Below the pieces are notes generated by a model. The model was given only the letters and a program-made list of their open reading frames with translations, made no database searches and was not told the DNA's origin. Positions 11,092-23,620 of a stretch of 64,000 nucleotides of DNA are shown here, in pieces. The stretch comes from Phlebotomus papatasi. Its lineage: Eukaryota; Arthropoda; Insecta; Diptera; Psychodidae. The stretch's first letter is position 1. Each line of letters opens with the position of its first letter. The translations under genes were made by a program, and so were the position numbers. The stretch is from contig NC_077223.1 of NCBI RefSeq assembly GCF_024763615.1, positions 1,240,001 to 1,304,000 on the forward strand, in the 5' to 3' direction.

Positions 11092-12199
11092 CTATCACAC
11101 TAGGATTTTTTCAATTTGTAAATTCAATTTAATTTTCAGATGAATTGTTCCTATGCGTTATTTTTCACACTAAAAACCAATTGAATTGATAGATCTTCAC
11201 TTATTTATTAATAAAAACTAATACTTGGTCGAGAAAACCTGTTTAAATATGTTAAAATAACATAAATGTGGTTGCTCAAATAAATATGAATTCAGCAAAT
11301 TAAAATGTTAAAATTGCTCAATAATTTTAATTTTATTACAGTTACATAAGTTGTGTTTTGAAGAAAATTGTTCTTATTAAATTTATATAAGTACTTGGAA
11401 TTAATATTACTTGTGGCGAAAATTTAAGAAAAGTACAGTGTTTTAGTGATAAATTTGCATAAAGTGAAGCTTAGGAATCGGGAGCAATTCATTAAGTTCC
11501 TCCAAAGCCATTCGAAGGAAATTGTTACAGTAGGCCTCGTAATAGGCCATATTAGGCGTTTGGTTCCAGATTTGACACTTGGGTCGCACTGTAGTCCATG
11601 TCATTTTTTAAAATTATCAACGACTTTTAGTATTGATATTGCTCGACGGCTTCCATTTTCTTTGCGATTGTGGTCTCTTCATTATGGATCACAATTATCA
11701 CAACTACTCAATAAAGTTTGCCAAAAATATTAAAATAATTATGACAACCTTGCATATCGTTTACTAAAAAACATAACCTAACTTAAAATCAGCGTATTGA
11801 AATCAACGGTCGATAAATTGTGGACTATAGAGCGATGGCCTATAACGAGGTTCTACTGTATGTTAAGAAATTTCAGTTGTGAGTTGGAACGACTTCATAC
11901 AGATTTTCAATAAGACTGTAAGAGAATTGCTGCATGAGCCTTTTGCCTGCAAATATTTTTTTCTGGCTTTGGGGATCCTTCTGAATAACAGATAAGTGAC
12001 TTATATGACATTTTAAGTACCATTAGACATTTTCCGGAATCATTCACAATCAAAAGTCTCGCGGCACTATTTAAAATTGAGCAATTTCTTGCAAAATGTG
12101 TCCTGACTGTGAGAATTTTCAAGTAAATTCTAGAAATCTTAATGCTCAATTGGCTCAATTGAATTTAAAATTAAAACGTGAAAAATCCTAGTGCGATAG
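11092..12199. mobile_element. 1.1-kb nonautonomous DNA element, possibly hAT-like
   Basis: The ends CTATCACACTAGGATTTTTT and the complement of CTATCGCACTAGGATTTTTC form terminal inverted repeats. It contains no credible transposase frame. A pogo-like element is nested at 11528-11858. Superfamily assignment is inferred only from the CACTAGG-type end. Confidence 0.6.
11528..11858. mobile_element. 331-bp pogo/Tigger-like element
   Basis: Ends are CAGTAGGCCTCGTAATAGGC and CTATAACGAGGTTCTACTG, with TA on both sides. They resemble the CAGTRGGACCTCGATA ends of the element at 258-1792. It is nested within the 11092-12199 element. Confidence 0.75.
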
Positions 12200-13965
12200 C
12201 ACCGTTACGAGCAAGATTTGTGAAAGAGTATACAAACTTTTACGAACTTGGTTATACGTTTTACGACCAATTTGTAAATTCCGAGTAGGAATTCACAAAA
12301 ACCTATGAACAATTTAATGAAATGTTTTTTTACTTAAAAAAAAATTGTTCAACTTAAAAAATATGGAACAACTCACTGAAATATTTCAATTTCATTAGAT
12401 CAACATTAGAGGCGTTCTAGTCGCAAGAACTAAGTTTGCTTTTATTTATCTTGATGATTGTGTATCTGAAAAGGTTAAGACAGCAAAAGTTCAAATGATA
12501 TTCAGTCCCTTATTTCACTCCTGTAACATTTCCAAATTCTATGCAGAAATTTATCTTACATTCCGCGGATATGGCGGAAAATATCTGTGGAAGGTCTATT
12601 GAATTTCCGCAGCATTTGACTACGGGGTTCGTTAGTGGGTATTCTTCTCCTTTGCTAGCAAAAACATCTCAAAACTCCTGCTTTTCATTGTAGATTGATT
12701 TTATTCTCTCTTTATTATCTCCCGGAACTAAAAGCTCTCTAAAGAAACTTTTAGTGGTACACGATTTTATGAATTTCCACGGATACTGAGAATATTAAGT
12801 TTTCGAGTTTAAAAGAAGAAACTTTTGAAATATACCCCACTACATCTTGGTATCTAGGTGGGATTTTCACGGTACTGCAATTTTCACGTTGAATAGAAAT
12901 TGCTTTTGGCTAGTATAATACAAAGGAATCCTCAAACTTGGTAGAATGAGAATAGTTTTGGAGCTATATAAAATGTAATTAATTCTCATATTTATTTTGT
13001 TTTAGTTTGACTTTAAGTAGCAAATTGAAGGAAAGGGAGTGGAAAATATAAAATTCTCTCGTTAATCTTGGAGAGTTTGTTTCTTAAAAGTCAGTTAAAG
13101 TTCTTTTTAAGATGTTAATATTGTTTTTTACTTATGCAGAACTATCGTAAAATTGAATTCTTCTATTTGTTTTCCACTACGCATAACTATTAATGTCTTA
13201 TCTGCAAAATATATCCGAAAAAAAATAAATTTTTGATGAAATCGTAATATTTGTTGTCTTGCAGAATTTGGAATTGAGCCAATTTTACTGGTGGATGAAA
13301 ACTTTCAAAGTTCGTAACTTTTCCGACTTTTTTTTTTACTATACATAGCGCATAATTCCAGGAGAAAACCACTTTTATTCGTGTCAAGAACTTTTATGTG
13401 AGTGATTTGTGTGAATGTGGAATGCAGAGCGAAGAGTTTGTGAAAAAAACCACATATTTTGTGTTTTGCTTTCTTTTGGAAGACTCCTTGTTATGGTAGA
13501 ATTAAAAACAAAGAGTGATTTATAAGAGCGGAAGAAATATGTATCTCTCATCCTATTGTTGGGCTTCTTTAAGTTCTTCTACGTTGTCAAAGAAAGGGAA
13601 AAAATTATATAAGTCCTTCTTAACCTATTTTATAAACCATACTCAATTTATTTTTAAGTTGATCCTTTCGTTGAATTAATTTCTCAATTTGTTATTATGA
13701 GAATTTTCTAGGATAATCTGCCGAAATAATAAGTTTGTTCGTTTTGATGATTATTTTCTTCTCCTATTGGTGAAAGTTTCGTATTAGCATGATTAACCAC
13801 TTATGGCCACTTTTGAACCACTTTCCGCCACTTCAAAAATAAAAGATGAATTGAGTGAATTACCAACTAAACAAACTCTGATTCATAGTAAAATCCACGA
13901 TTTTTTACGTGGATCCGTGGATGTGTAAAAACTTTTGGAAAGATAAATCTTTCTCCTGAATTTTT
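12200..13965. other. non-coding stretch, no supported gene
   Basis: Unique-looking AT-rich DNA with a fragment of the CCACTTTCCGCCAC repeat at 13797-13845. No frame with coding features. Confidence 0.5.
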
Positions 13966-13969
13966 TTTT

Positions 13970-14142
13970 TAGTACATAACTGTTCTCATGTGCTTCTGCG
14001 GTATCGACTTTTTCTCTGTAGGTTTCAGCCCTAGCCGTTTGGTGGTTTCAAATACAATGATAACTAGAGAAAATAGTCGTGACAGGAACCAACAAAAAGA
14101 AAAATCGATTACTGTGAAGTACACGAAAACAGTTATGTACTA
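13970..14142. mobile_element. palindromic inverted-repeat element
   Basis: TAGTACATAACTGTTCTCAT is inverted at the other end as AACAGTTATGTACTA, and almost the whole 173 bp is self-complementary around GTCGTGACAGGAACC. A second copy is at about 16231-16380. Both are flanked by related sequence in opposite orientation (ATTCAGGAGAAAG). Confidence 0.7.
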
Positions 14143-14324
14143 AAATTGTTGTCCTCGATCTCAGGGCAATCATTTTTCTAGTCTTCAAGACCCAGGACAC
14201 GGACCTCGACGCTCTCTCTTTTACGGCTTTTCCAAGACTGTTTGTCCCCTTCTCTACATTAACGTTTTCTTTTCGGTCCCATTCTAATGAGGGGAACGAC
14301 TCACGAATTTCAAGTTATGACCGC

Positions 14325-15740
14325 TGTAATTATTATAGACGAATTGACTTCACTAGAATTTCGGTTCGACAGAATGTAGCAGGTAATAGACGGAAACACT
14401 GAACCTTTCTTAATTTTCACAATTTTATTCTCTACGACGTGTCGAGGATGGATGTCCTCTTCATCAGGTCTACAATTCAATTATACATTTTTTTTAAGGC
14501 AACATTTCTATCAAAAATATTTTTGTGAATTTTTCTTTTTTCTTACATCGAATATGGCAGGGAAAATCACGTACAGGTGAGAGTTGTTACACTGCACTTG
14601 AACTTGAATCACAACTTGATCCGTAAGATCTATTTCAGTTAGTTGGACATAAATTTTCATCTCAGCTATGAAATCCATCTTCCCTTGTTGTACAGTGCCC
14701 GCTCTCTAATCCGGATCGGCGTAATCCGGACGAGTTCTCGACGGTTACATATAAAATAATTTTGAGGTTATGTGTGCATGTCTGGTTCACCAATGAAAAT
14801 GAATTTTCTTGTGAAGTTTTTGTTTAATAAATGAAGTATAATATCATAGAATTCACTAATTATGTCTTTTTAATCTTCTTTAAAACTTTTATTACTAATT
14901 CTCCAAAACAAATCTTCTATTATATTTTCAAGACGTTGAACAAATTCAAAAAATCCATCCGGATTACGAAGCAGACATCTGTCATATTGTCTCCCAATGA
15001 TCCGGATTACAAAGCGGGGACTGTATTAGTTTTCTGCTGTCTCAATTTTACTCTCTGTAAGAGCGAGATGTAGATGGTGTTGATCCCAACTGTATCAGCT
15101 TTTCTGTTGACTGTGTGTGGCTTGTGCATCTGAATGTGGAGCATCTCTAAATACTCAAGCCTTCTGTTTTGCTCGCACTTATCCAGAACTTCAGCTGAAA
15201 CAAACTGAAACCGGTGTTGAATTTCTCTGGCATAGTTTTGATAGAAATTTTGTCTAGAAAAAAATTGTTTAATTGAATTGTAATTTCTGGTAGGTGAAAT
15301 CGACGGTGAGACTTCTATTCTGCTATTTCAGGACAAAATTGTCCTTCCGGTGAGCGTCGGTGAGGTGGTTCAATCCAAAATTAAAGCACTCAAGGTTCCA
15401 GAGCTTTCGACACTACATCGTGTCTTCTTCAGTGGTTCTTGGTTAGTCTATTATTTTGGATATTGTCACTTTTTTGTGTCTAAATTGACACTCATCAGAT
15501 TGGAAACAACAGTTTGGAGCTATTAATTAAAAAATCACAAAATTATCACTAACAATTTTTCTGTGTTTTTTCTGCAAAACGGCTTGGTACTCGAATAGGA
15601 ATTGAATTGTATACCTGTAGTTGTGATTGAATTGTATACCTGATGACGAGAACATCCATCATCAAATTGTCGTAGAGAATAAAATTGTGAAAATCAAGAA
15701 AGGTTCAGTGTTTCCGTCTATTTCCTGCGAACTGACTTCT
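14325..15740. repeat. large imperfect inverted repeat
   Basis: The segment 14335-14490 is repeated in reverse complement at about 15605-15740: GAACCTTTCTTAATTTTCAC versus GTGAAAATCAAGAAAGGTTC, and GACATCCATCCTC versus its counterpart. The interval between contains a pogo-like element and a fragment carrying a GTGTCTTCTTCAG motif. This looks like a decayed fold-back element. Confidence 0.6.
14693..15023. mobile_element. 331-bp pogo/Tigger-like element, TA target
   Basis: Ends CAGTGCCCGCTCTCTAATCC and TCCGGATTACAAAGCGGGGA plus CTG are inverted repeats with TA on both sides. ATCCGGAT motifs repeat inside the ends. An 80-codon frame across the right end is incidental. Confidence 0.75.
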
Positions 15741-16230
15741 TCAAAATTATGTCCAAGAGGAACATATCTCTGTTTAATTTTTCATTGGGATAGCGCTATA
15801 ACTCCCTAATGAATCAATGAAATATTTATCGGTCTGATTCAAACCTGTTTTACATAAATTGTAAGGAAAGAAAAATTTCATTTGCTGAATAATTCTGCCG
15901 CGGTCTTTCCTATTTGGTGTATTTTTCAAGAAATATAAGTCTTATAGCTTTTTTATTGAAGAATAAAGTTATTCAAGCGACGTTTAAATTTATTACATTG
16001 CTCTTATGATAGATGGAAAACTATAAAAGTTATATTACAGTAAAACGAAGGATCGTGAAAAGGTCTCTCCTAACATCATTTTATTCCGCAAATCTAATTC
16101 TCAATAAATTGCAGCACGGTGAACTGTGTATTAATTAAAACAATTATAAAAAAATGAATTATGTGAATGAGATATGAAAAAGGTATGGTGCTACTGGTGA
16201 TATTCCAATGAAAAATGAACATTTGTCACA

Positions 16231-16380
16231 GAACTTGACTGTTCTCAAGTGCTTCTGCTCAATCGACTTTTATTTGTGTTGGTTCCTGTCACGATTGTCG
16301 TGTTCTACCAAACAATCGTGACAGAAACCAATGCAAAAAAAGTCGGTATTGCAGAAGCACTTGAGAACAGTCATGTACTA
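16231..16380. mobile_element. second copy of the AACTGTTCTCAAGTGCTTCT palindromic element
   Basis: CTGTTCTCAAGTGCTTCTGC is inverted as GCAGAAGCACTTGAGAACAG, with a central ATCGTGACAG/CTGTCACGAT palindrome. The left outer end is degraded. A 73-codon frame lies across it. Confidence 0.7.
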
Positions 16381-16389
16381 AACAAATAT

Positions 16390-18870
16390 TCAGGAGAAAG
16401 AATTTTCCTTCTCATTTTCCATTGGTATAGCACTATTAAGGACCATTTTGGCATTTTCAGTTTGACTTAAAGGGTTTTGTGATAACTTTATTTTATTTTT
16501 TACTGTCCAAAAATGTTTAATATTTTTTTATTCCTTCTAACTACAAAAGTGAGGTTATGTGAAAGATACTCAGAAAACCAGTTGTAAGCTCTGTGAGCTA
16601 ATTGTAGATGCGATTCTTTAATTGCAAATTCAAATTGTACAAGCTTGAAAAATATTTTTACATCCAAGAAATGCAAAATTGCTTAAAAATTACTCAACTG
16701 CGGCCTATTTGAGTCAAATTACTTCTTGTTTATCAACTTTAAGATTTTTAAGTTTTACTTTTTAGTGGTGGATCAAATCGGTAGATTACAATAGATGTGA
16801 ATATGAGGGATTGCATCTAAAATGAAGTTTCCTGGAAAATGTGCGAAGAAGCAATGTCTTCTATGTGCGATCGATCAATGTGAGTCAAATTTGTGAAATT
16901 TCTTCCACCCACAAAAACGGTCTTCTTCAGTCCAAAAGGTTTTTACATAAATATAAACCCTAATAACCGCTCTACCTCTTGTGATAGTCGTTTTTCAGAA
17001 AAGTGATATTAATTGTGCAAAATCGTATGAAGTATATTACACATAAAAATTACAATTTTGGACCTGTTTTTAATTTTTACTTCCTGAAACTAGGAAAAAA
17101 GGATTAGACTCACAATGGTTTCAGGAAAGGTGGGATTTAAGACTAGCTATTGAAATATATAGCCATAGGTAAGATTTATAAATGAATACGGAAGAAATAC
17201 GAAGTGTTTGAAGGTAGCGTATGTGCGAACGATCAAAGCTTTCCCCTACCAATATTTGCGGTTAATATATCTTACGGTGTTTTATCTTACTGTAGCCTAA
17301 ATCACTAAGAAAGTGACCTAATTCCTATTTAGGCACCAAAAGCAGATAGATATATGCAATTATTTATCTAACACAAATCTTGCTTGAATCATCATAAATG
17401 AACTAATACATTGCCGCAGGAGCCGTCAGAATCATATCAAGGGTTTCCTCTCACCACTGAACTCTAAGGCGTTGGGAAATTATGCTAAGACTTTAGAATT
17501 TCAAGAGTTTGTACCATTTCCAGGGAATGTTACACCAGCAAAAGGGGAAGAAAACAATTAAATACATCTGGATAACTACGAAATGTATAATAACAAGACG
17601 GATCTTGTTATTTCTTTGGAGATATAAATGAGCCAGAAGACATGTATGCAAAGTATGTTAATATTGCAATACCCTGGAGGTTTGTCCATAGTAAATGGAA
17701 TGTATTGATCTATTCTGTAAATTTTCAAAACATCAATATTAGATGAGAAAATTATAATGTTTAATTTGAGATAGCAGCTGAATTGCATTGGAAACATCCT
17801 GCGTGTGTTGACTTAATTGAAGCAGGATATTGCTTAAATTACAAATTTTGAACACATTTTGCTTACTTTGAACCATATTACGTTGGATGTATTAAATATA
17901 GTTTGTAATAAAACAATATTGTTTACATAAAAAGGAAAATTATGATAAAATTCATCTCCATAATTTCCATCATTCGATCACGATTTTCAATTAATTTTTG
18001 TTTATTAAGTTCATAACTTATATTGGTTTGAGCTATTTATTTTATGCGAAAAATGTCATATTGTTATGAGAACTTTCTATAAATTAATATGCCATAGCCA
18101 TAGTAAAAAGTTTTATTATAAAATTCTCTGAAAATTGCAATTGCCATTAAAGGGAAAATGCATTAGGAAACTTTGAATTATTTCCACGTTCAAAACTTTG
18201 AATAGATGGTATTCTCGTTTTATCTCTCATCTCGTTAGCATTACATCATTCATCAGTTATGTGTAGTGGTTGCATATATATATACGTGTATATTTACGAA
18301 TGAAGTGATGTACTAAAGATCGTATCCTCATCTTGTTTTTCCATACATCAAACCATGCAGAAAAGTTCCTCCACTTTGGTTCAGCTTCGTTAATTGGATG
18401 CACTATATTTTCTTTTATGTATTGCTTCAGTGTTGTTTTGTTTATATAACTAGCATAAAACTTAATTAAATGCTTCAGATGAAGAAACTTTCCCAGAGAG
18501 CAATTGAACAGAAAAATATTGAACTTGGGATAAATACTGCAGCAATAATTCTAAGGAGTTTCCATGGAGCTAAATTGGATATTTCAGATTTAAAACCTCG
18601 ATGAATTTACCCACAATAAGTTTAAACAGAACCAATTTAATAGCGAGTCCTCATTGAATGTGAGAAAGATAGAAATTAAAAAAAAATGTCTTAAATGTTT
18701 GGTATCTTTCTAATACCCAAGTGGCACGATATGACGAGAAATACGAGATTTAAAATAGGAAAATATGGGGCAATCATCTTATTGATGAACCCCTAAATAT
18801 AAAAAAAATAGGAAAAAAGTCTACTTCAAATATGCCCCATATCAAAGTGCCATGTCCCATTTACCCATGG
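16390..18870. other. non-coding stretch, no supported gene
   Basis: AT-rich, few open frames. A one-sided fragment of the GGGGAAAGCTTTCAGG family lies near 17190-17245, and a TATATATATA run near 18276. Nothing else seen. Confidence 0.5.
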
Positions 18871-18879
18871 GGTAGATAA

Positions 18880-19255
18880 CTGTGCCGATCACGGTTCACT
18901 CCAGTATCGATTTTTGTAAAAAATTTGGCGATTTGCTGATTTCGCACGGATTGGTCGATCTCGTGCCAATATGTGGATTCGGCAGAATTTCTACAGAAAT
19001 TCTGTAGAAATTCCGCCACACGAGTTTATACGATCCACACAGTTTAAAGAACGCTATACTTCATAAGAGCATTTAAATATGCAGAGTCTTTTCTAAAATT
19101 GTGATAATCCGCCGATTTTTGCTAAGTAACATGCTGACCTGTCGATTTCTGGCCAAATTATGCCGATCTGTCAATTTTTTGCTCCAGATTGGCTAATTTC
19201 ACCGATCGCCGCTCACGGTTCACTCTGAGAGAGACACTTATTCACCCCTTGCATT
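18880..19255. repeat. GCCGATTT-type repeat block
   Basis: GTGCCGATCACGGTTCACTC at one end and CGCCGCTCACGGTTCACTCT at the other enclose degenerate units such as TTTTGGCGATTTGCTGATTT. Same family as 5875-6030 and 23840-24190. Confidence 0.55.
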
Positions 19256-19420
19256 TACCCTACACGAAGAAATATTTTCTCGTTTTCTTTTTAATTATTA
19301 ACAGGATCAAGAATGTATTTTACGGGAAGTAAAATATTTATCTTAATTCGATAGAAACGAATTTTTGCATTCTACGTGACTGCTTAAAATTAGGTAATCA
19401 ACAAAGATGCCTTACGACTA

Positions 19421-19954
19421 GGGGAGACTGGGGCAAAACTTGTCAAAACGCATATTTAATTCTTTCACGAGCTCTGAGAAAACTTAAACGTTTTATAATG
19501 AGCATATTCTTATAGGAAATTTACTGCTCTACAACATTGTCGAAGATTATTTTCCTATATCGTAAAAGAAATGTGATTTTCGAATCATTTTCCAAAAGTC
19601 TATTTTGTGGAGATTCTCAAAATTGCTGGGGCAAATTTTGTCAGTCTTCGGATAATTTGTGACGTTTTACTCTCGCAAACATTAAAAATATCAAACAGAC
19701 AAATTTTTATAGGAAATTTCTTCCTGTACAACTTTGTCGAAGATAATTTTTCTCTATCTTATCAGTGTTGATATTTTTTCAAAATTTCATTATTTTTTAT
19801 TTTACATAATCCTTCGAGTCCCTTGAAACTTTGCAAGTTTAAGAAGGTTCATGAGGGCTATCTATAATAAAAATTTCAAGCCTCAGTCTCTTTCATTTTA
19901 GAAAATATTGAATATTGAAATTTTCGTTTTGACAAATTTTGCCCCAGTCTCCCC
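19421..19954. mobile_element. 534-bp TA-target inverted-repeat element
   Basis: Ends GGGGAGACTGGGGCAAAA and TTTTGCCCCAGTCTCCCC are flanked by TA on both sides. Internally there is a direct duplication around TTTATAGGAAATTTCTTCCT and CAACTTTGTCGAAGATAATT. It belongs to the GGGG-ended family found throughout the window. Confidence 0.8.
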
Positions 19955-20341
19955 TAACGAAAACTTGTCGTATGTCTTTTTAATGTCACACCGTTTTTAT
20001 TTATGACTTCCAAGAAGACTCGGATTCGACTGATTCAGGTTTAGTCGGGCCTAATAAAATTTACTTGGTTTAGGTTTTGCTGCATGGGTATGTTTACTCG
20101 TGTCTAGAAATACTACAAAACAAACAAAATGCATCACAAAATGTTCTTTATTTAATATTCTAATGAATAAATAATTATTAAATATTATGATAAAGATTAT
20201 GATCAGTAAAATTAAAAATTGGAAAGTAGTAAAATATCAATCGCAAAAGGAAAATTAAGAAAATATTAACAATTTTCATATATTACTCACAAAAATGGAA
20301 TATTTTATTTACCAAAAATGTAAATTTGGCATATTTAGATA

Positions 20342-20872
20342 GGGGAGACTGGAAATATTTTGAACAGAGGTAGTTTGAGTCTAGATGTTTTTTTTTGTAT
20401 TTATTGTCAGCCTCTTATATTGTTGAGCTGTTTCAACCTGGTTCGCCAGTGAACCGCATTCTTAATTATTAGACCTAATTTCCATCAGTTTCTCACTAAC
20501 CGAACCGTGTCTTGGGTTAAGCCAACAGATGGCTTAGTCAGAAACTGATTGGAATGTAGTATAATCATTATTTTGAATATAATTACGTTAACCCGTCTCT
20601 CGGCTTGTGCTGTAGGTCTGTCAAGGTCCTTAGTCTCCAGAGGATAAGATATATATGAATTCATAGATATTGTAAGGAACCTCGTCCACTGAAGAACTGT
20701 TCGACGATGTTGTGTAGACGTAAAAATGTGTGTTTGCAACTACCCCAAGTTTACTACTGCCCTAGTTTCCCCTACGGGCCATATAAAAATTCTAACACCG
20801 TTTTTTGGTTCTTGTGGGTAATGGCTCAAAATCAGAACATGAAAAAATGTCACTTACATCTCAAGTCTCCCC
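20342..20872. mobile_element. TA-target GGGG-ended element with internal end fragment
   Basis: GGGGAGACTGG at the left and CAAGTCTCCCC at the right are flanked by TA. An additional partial right end (CTAGTTTCCCCTA, 20762-20774) lies inside, suggesting nested insertion or rearrangement. Confidence 0.65.
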
Positions 20873-21040
20873 TATTACAAGAAAATTACCTCAAAATACC
20901 TCATAATTAAGGTAAACCTTAATACTGATGTGAGTGTTCAGTAGTTTTTTTTTCATTAGAAGATATTCTCAAGATATTCTCTCTCTCATTTACGCAAGCT
21001 GTAAGCTAGGGCTAAAATTTCTACGTATAAATTTTATTAA

Positions 21041-21372
21041 ACATGTTATTTATGATTCCCAAATAATAAGGTATCTTAAATAACATTAAGCTGAAATAAT
21101 ACACAGTAATTGAGATACTTATGTTATCGAAACAGCGAATTAAAGAGACTAAAAGAGATGGGCATAACCTACAATTAGCTATACCTTTACCGAAGAGTAT
21201 TGGGTTTCCACCACAATGAACATTCTGAGCTCGGAGGGATATGGTGCTTATGGTAGTACAACATGTAGTATGCTTCATGAGAATGAATCACATATGTGAG
21301 CTTTCCCATTGGAGTATCACTTGACCTAGTACGAGGATTTTTTCGCCGACGTTTAGTCATTGTACATGACAC
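21041..21372 (-). CDS. weak candidate two-exon small gene
   Basis: On the minus strand an ATG at 21372 opens 60 codons (MSCTMTKRRRKNPRTRSSD, then MGKLTYVIHS) containing an unusual basic N-terminus and a Trp-Trp pair. They reach CG|GTAAAG, a plausible donor after 21191. An acceptor TTATTTCAG about 95 bases later would join in frame to LMLFKIPYYLGIINN and a stop, with AATAAA near the end. The predicted product is about 83 residues, with no family I recognise. Without the intron the frame stops one codon after the donor. Composition is more coding-like than neighbouring DNA, but this may be chance. Confidence 0.2.
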
Positions 21373-22429
21373 AGACTTGATTATGATGGATTTCCTGGAA
21401 GGAGTTGAGAAAGAAAAGTCAAGGAAAGTTAAGGAGTAATTATAAAGTTGTTGTAGTTACTTTTTTTCTCGAAACCTTCACCGTTGAATGTTCAACTAAA
21501 GTGAAATCGATGGTATTTATCCTTGAAAATTCAATTGATACAGCCCCTATTAAATATTCCGAGGGATATTGAATAAGTGCATGTTTACAATGCAAAGTGT
21601 ATAGAATATTTTTCTCATATCATTTTCAATATGGGACATAAGCATTTTGAATATATGGGAATGTTGCAAATTTCACAGGAATAATTCTCATCTGTCAACT
21701 TTGCCATTGTTTAAATTGCATATTATGTGATGACAGTCTGTATGAGCTCCTGAATGCAATTGTCTTCTGAAAGGAATTCATTCTCCATCTACAAATTCAA
21801 TATTCATCCTCATTCCTCTTGGTTACAGTTGAGCGTTCCATAGTATTATTGAATTCCTAACATATTGCGGAGAAATGAAAAATAGTACGCAACAAAATAT
21901 TCATATAAATTCATTCCGTTTGATTTATTTTTGAGCGATGATTGGTGTGGCAAAAGCCGCATTATGGTTGATGTCTTGGCTTATGCTGAAAATTTCTTCG
22001 CTATAATCTATATTCAAATTAATTTTGATTTTGTACTTACTTAGGAGATAATATTGAAAATGTTTCGAAAATTGCTCAATTGTAGAAAGTTATGGAGAAT
22101 AACTTCAAGCGGTGACGCAGATCAGCCCTTTAGCGTTTTGGTGCTGTTGTGTGTTTTAACCGGTTCATTATCGGTTCATAACCGATTGAAATTGGCTCAG
22201 GTTTGTCAGGAATTCCAAGACCTTTCCAACGAGCCCAAACATGACCCCATTTGGTTGAGAAATTCGATCTCCAGAGCCTTTTTAACTTTTAACCTTGAAA
22301 AATCGTTATTGATGATTTTGCGGGATTTTCTCATAAGGATGAAATGTCCGCCTGGGAAATCTCTCTCTGAGCATAAATTTCTTTGAGAAAATCCCTGAAG
22401 ACAAGAACTTGTGCAGTTGCAGGGAAATG

Positions 22430-22970
22430 TCCTGTCCTTGATCAAAATCTCTGGCCGGAAGAGAAAAATCGTACAAAAGGTATATCGATGAGAGGTGCGG
22501 ATGAGATGTCTAAAATATAGAGTTCGATCTCTGGCCATCAGAACGTGTAAAATTGTGTAACTTGACCACTCGCAGAATTTACGGGAAGTTGTTGAAACTA
22601 CGGATAAGATATCCAAGTGATTATGGCCGACCCCAGGCCAGAAGAACGTGAAAAATATGTTCAAATCACGGAATTCGTATCTCTCGCACAATTTCTGGGA
22701 AATTTTCTATTTTTGGACAGAAATATTTGGCCGGAAGGGGAAATTCTGGGACAATGCGTGTATTAGTGATGGCCCTGAATGAGATATTTAAAGAATTCTG
22801 GATAATTCCTGACCGAAGCCTCTGGTAGGATGTGAAAAATCAAGAAGGAGGTGTACCTTTGAGTGCTATGAGATTTTCAAGAGATTCTGACTGATCTCTG
22901 GCCAACAGAATGTAGCAAAAGCGAGAAATCTTATAAGTCGTGAACTGACGAAATTTCAAGGAAATTGAAA
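22430..22970. repeat. degenerate satellite, about 90 bp unit
   Basis: A core like TCTCTGGCCGGAAGAGAAAA recurs at about 22450, 22530, 22626, 22729, 22815 and 22904, each followed by GTGAAAAATC-type sequence and a GAGATATCTAAA-type block. Copies are well diverged. The 161-codon minus-strand frame 22206-22691 lies over it and is not supported as a gene. Confidence 0.6.
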
Positions 22971-23372
22971 AATACTAGATGAATATGAATCTAACCTGTG
23001 GTAAAGATACCAAAGTGTATGAGAATCCCCTTGTATACTTCGAAGCCCCAAAATTCTGTGATATAAAATACCTGTGGAAAGTAAGGAATCTCTGATTATC
23101 CAGAATGAAGTGACCGGATTCCTCCTCCCTTCCTTGCTCAAAGATTGACGTATCAACAAAAAATTTAATACAAATAATATATCACTCGGTGAAATCATTA
23201 AAAAAAAAGTATAATTCATTTCAAAATTAAGTTTTTCCTTAAGATGGCGCAATATGTTGTGGTATCTTCTTCTATAACCTGCAAGAAAGTTGGTGGATTG
23301 GTGTTGCCCGATGGCATATGTATCACGGTTTTAGCACTAGAGGCGTATCGTGCCGTAACAAATAAGGGGAAG

Positions 23373-23487
23373 TGAGGATACTTTGAGTAATGGGACTTTG
23401 AAAATCTGGACCTCACAATTATGTTATTTAGTTCCACAATTGTTTTAAAGAGCAAAATTGCATTACGGTTAAGTCCAGTTTCCCTTA
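23373..23487. mobile_element. short GGGGAAGTGAGG-ended element
   Basis: AAGGGGAAGTGAGGATACTT and CCAGTTTCCCTT form imperfect inverted ends flanked by TA/TTA. Same family as the GGGG-ended elements; end decay makes the borders approximate. Confidence 0.5.
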
Positions 23488-23488
23488 A

Positions 23489-23620
23489 GCCCTCTACACA
23501 TTGGGAGCAATTGTCGTCAAAATTGCATTTTTGCTAGAATTTTGACGTTTGCACCTAGAGCACTTCATGCAATTTCCTTAAAAAAAAAAACAATTTTTGG
23601 CAAAAAATTCCTTCAATGCA
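23489..23620. mobile_element. decayed copy of the CTCTACACATTGGGAGC element
   Basis: It starts CCTCTACACATTGGGAGCAA, continues with GTCAAAATTGCATTTTTG and ACGTTTGCACC, and loses its right terminus near AATGCAGGGAGC. Matches the 4.6-7.3 kb cluster. Confidence 0.65.

Noticed and set aside
15294..15441. Possible second exon for the 9909 gene: TGGTAG acceptor in matching phase, frame EIDGETSILLFQDKIV onward
   Set aside because: The right half carries the CAGAGCTTTCGACAC ... GTGTCTTCTTCAG motif shared with the fold-back element at 59.5 kb, and it lies between inverted arms of a repeat, so it is more likely transposon sequence; the acceptor is weak.
22206..22691. 161-codon minus-strand frame, the longest in the window
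   Set aside because: Lies over the 90-bp degenerate satellite (22430-22970); composition follows the repeat and no family pattern is visible.
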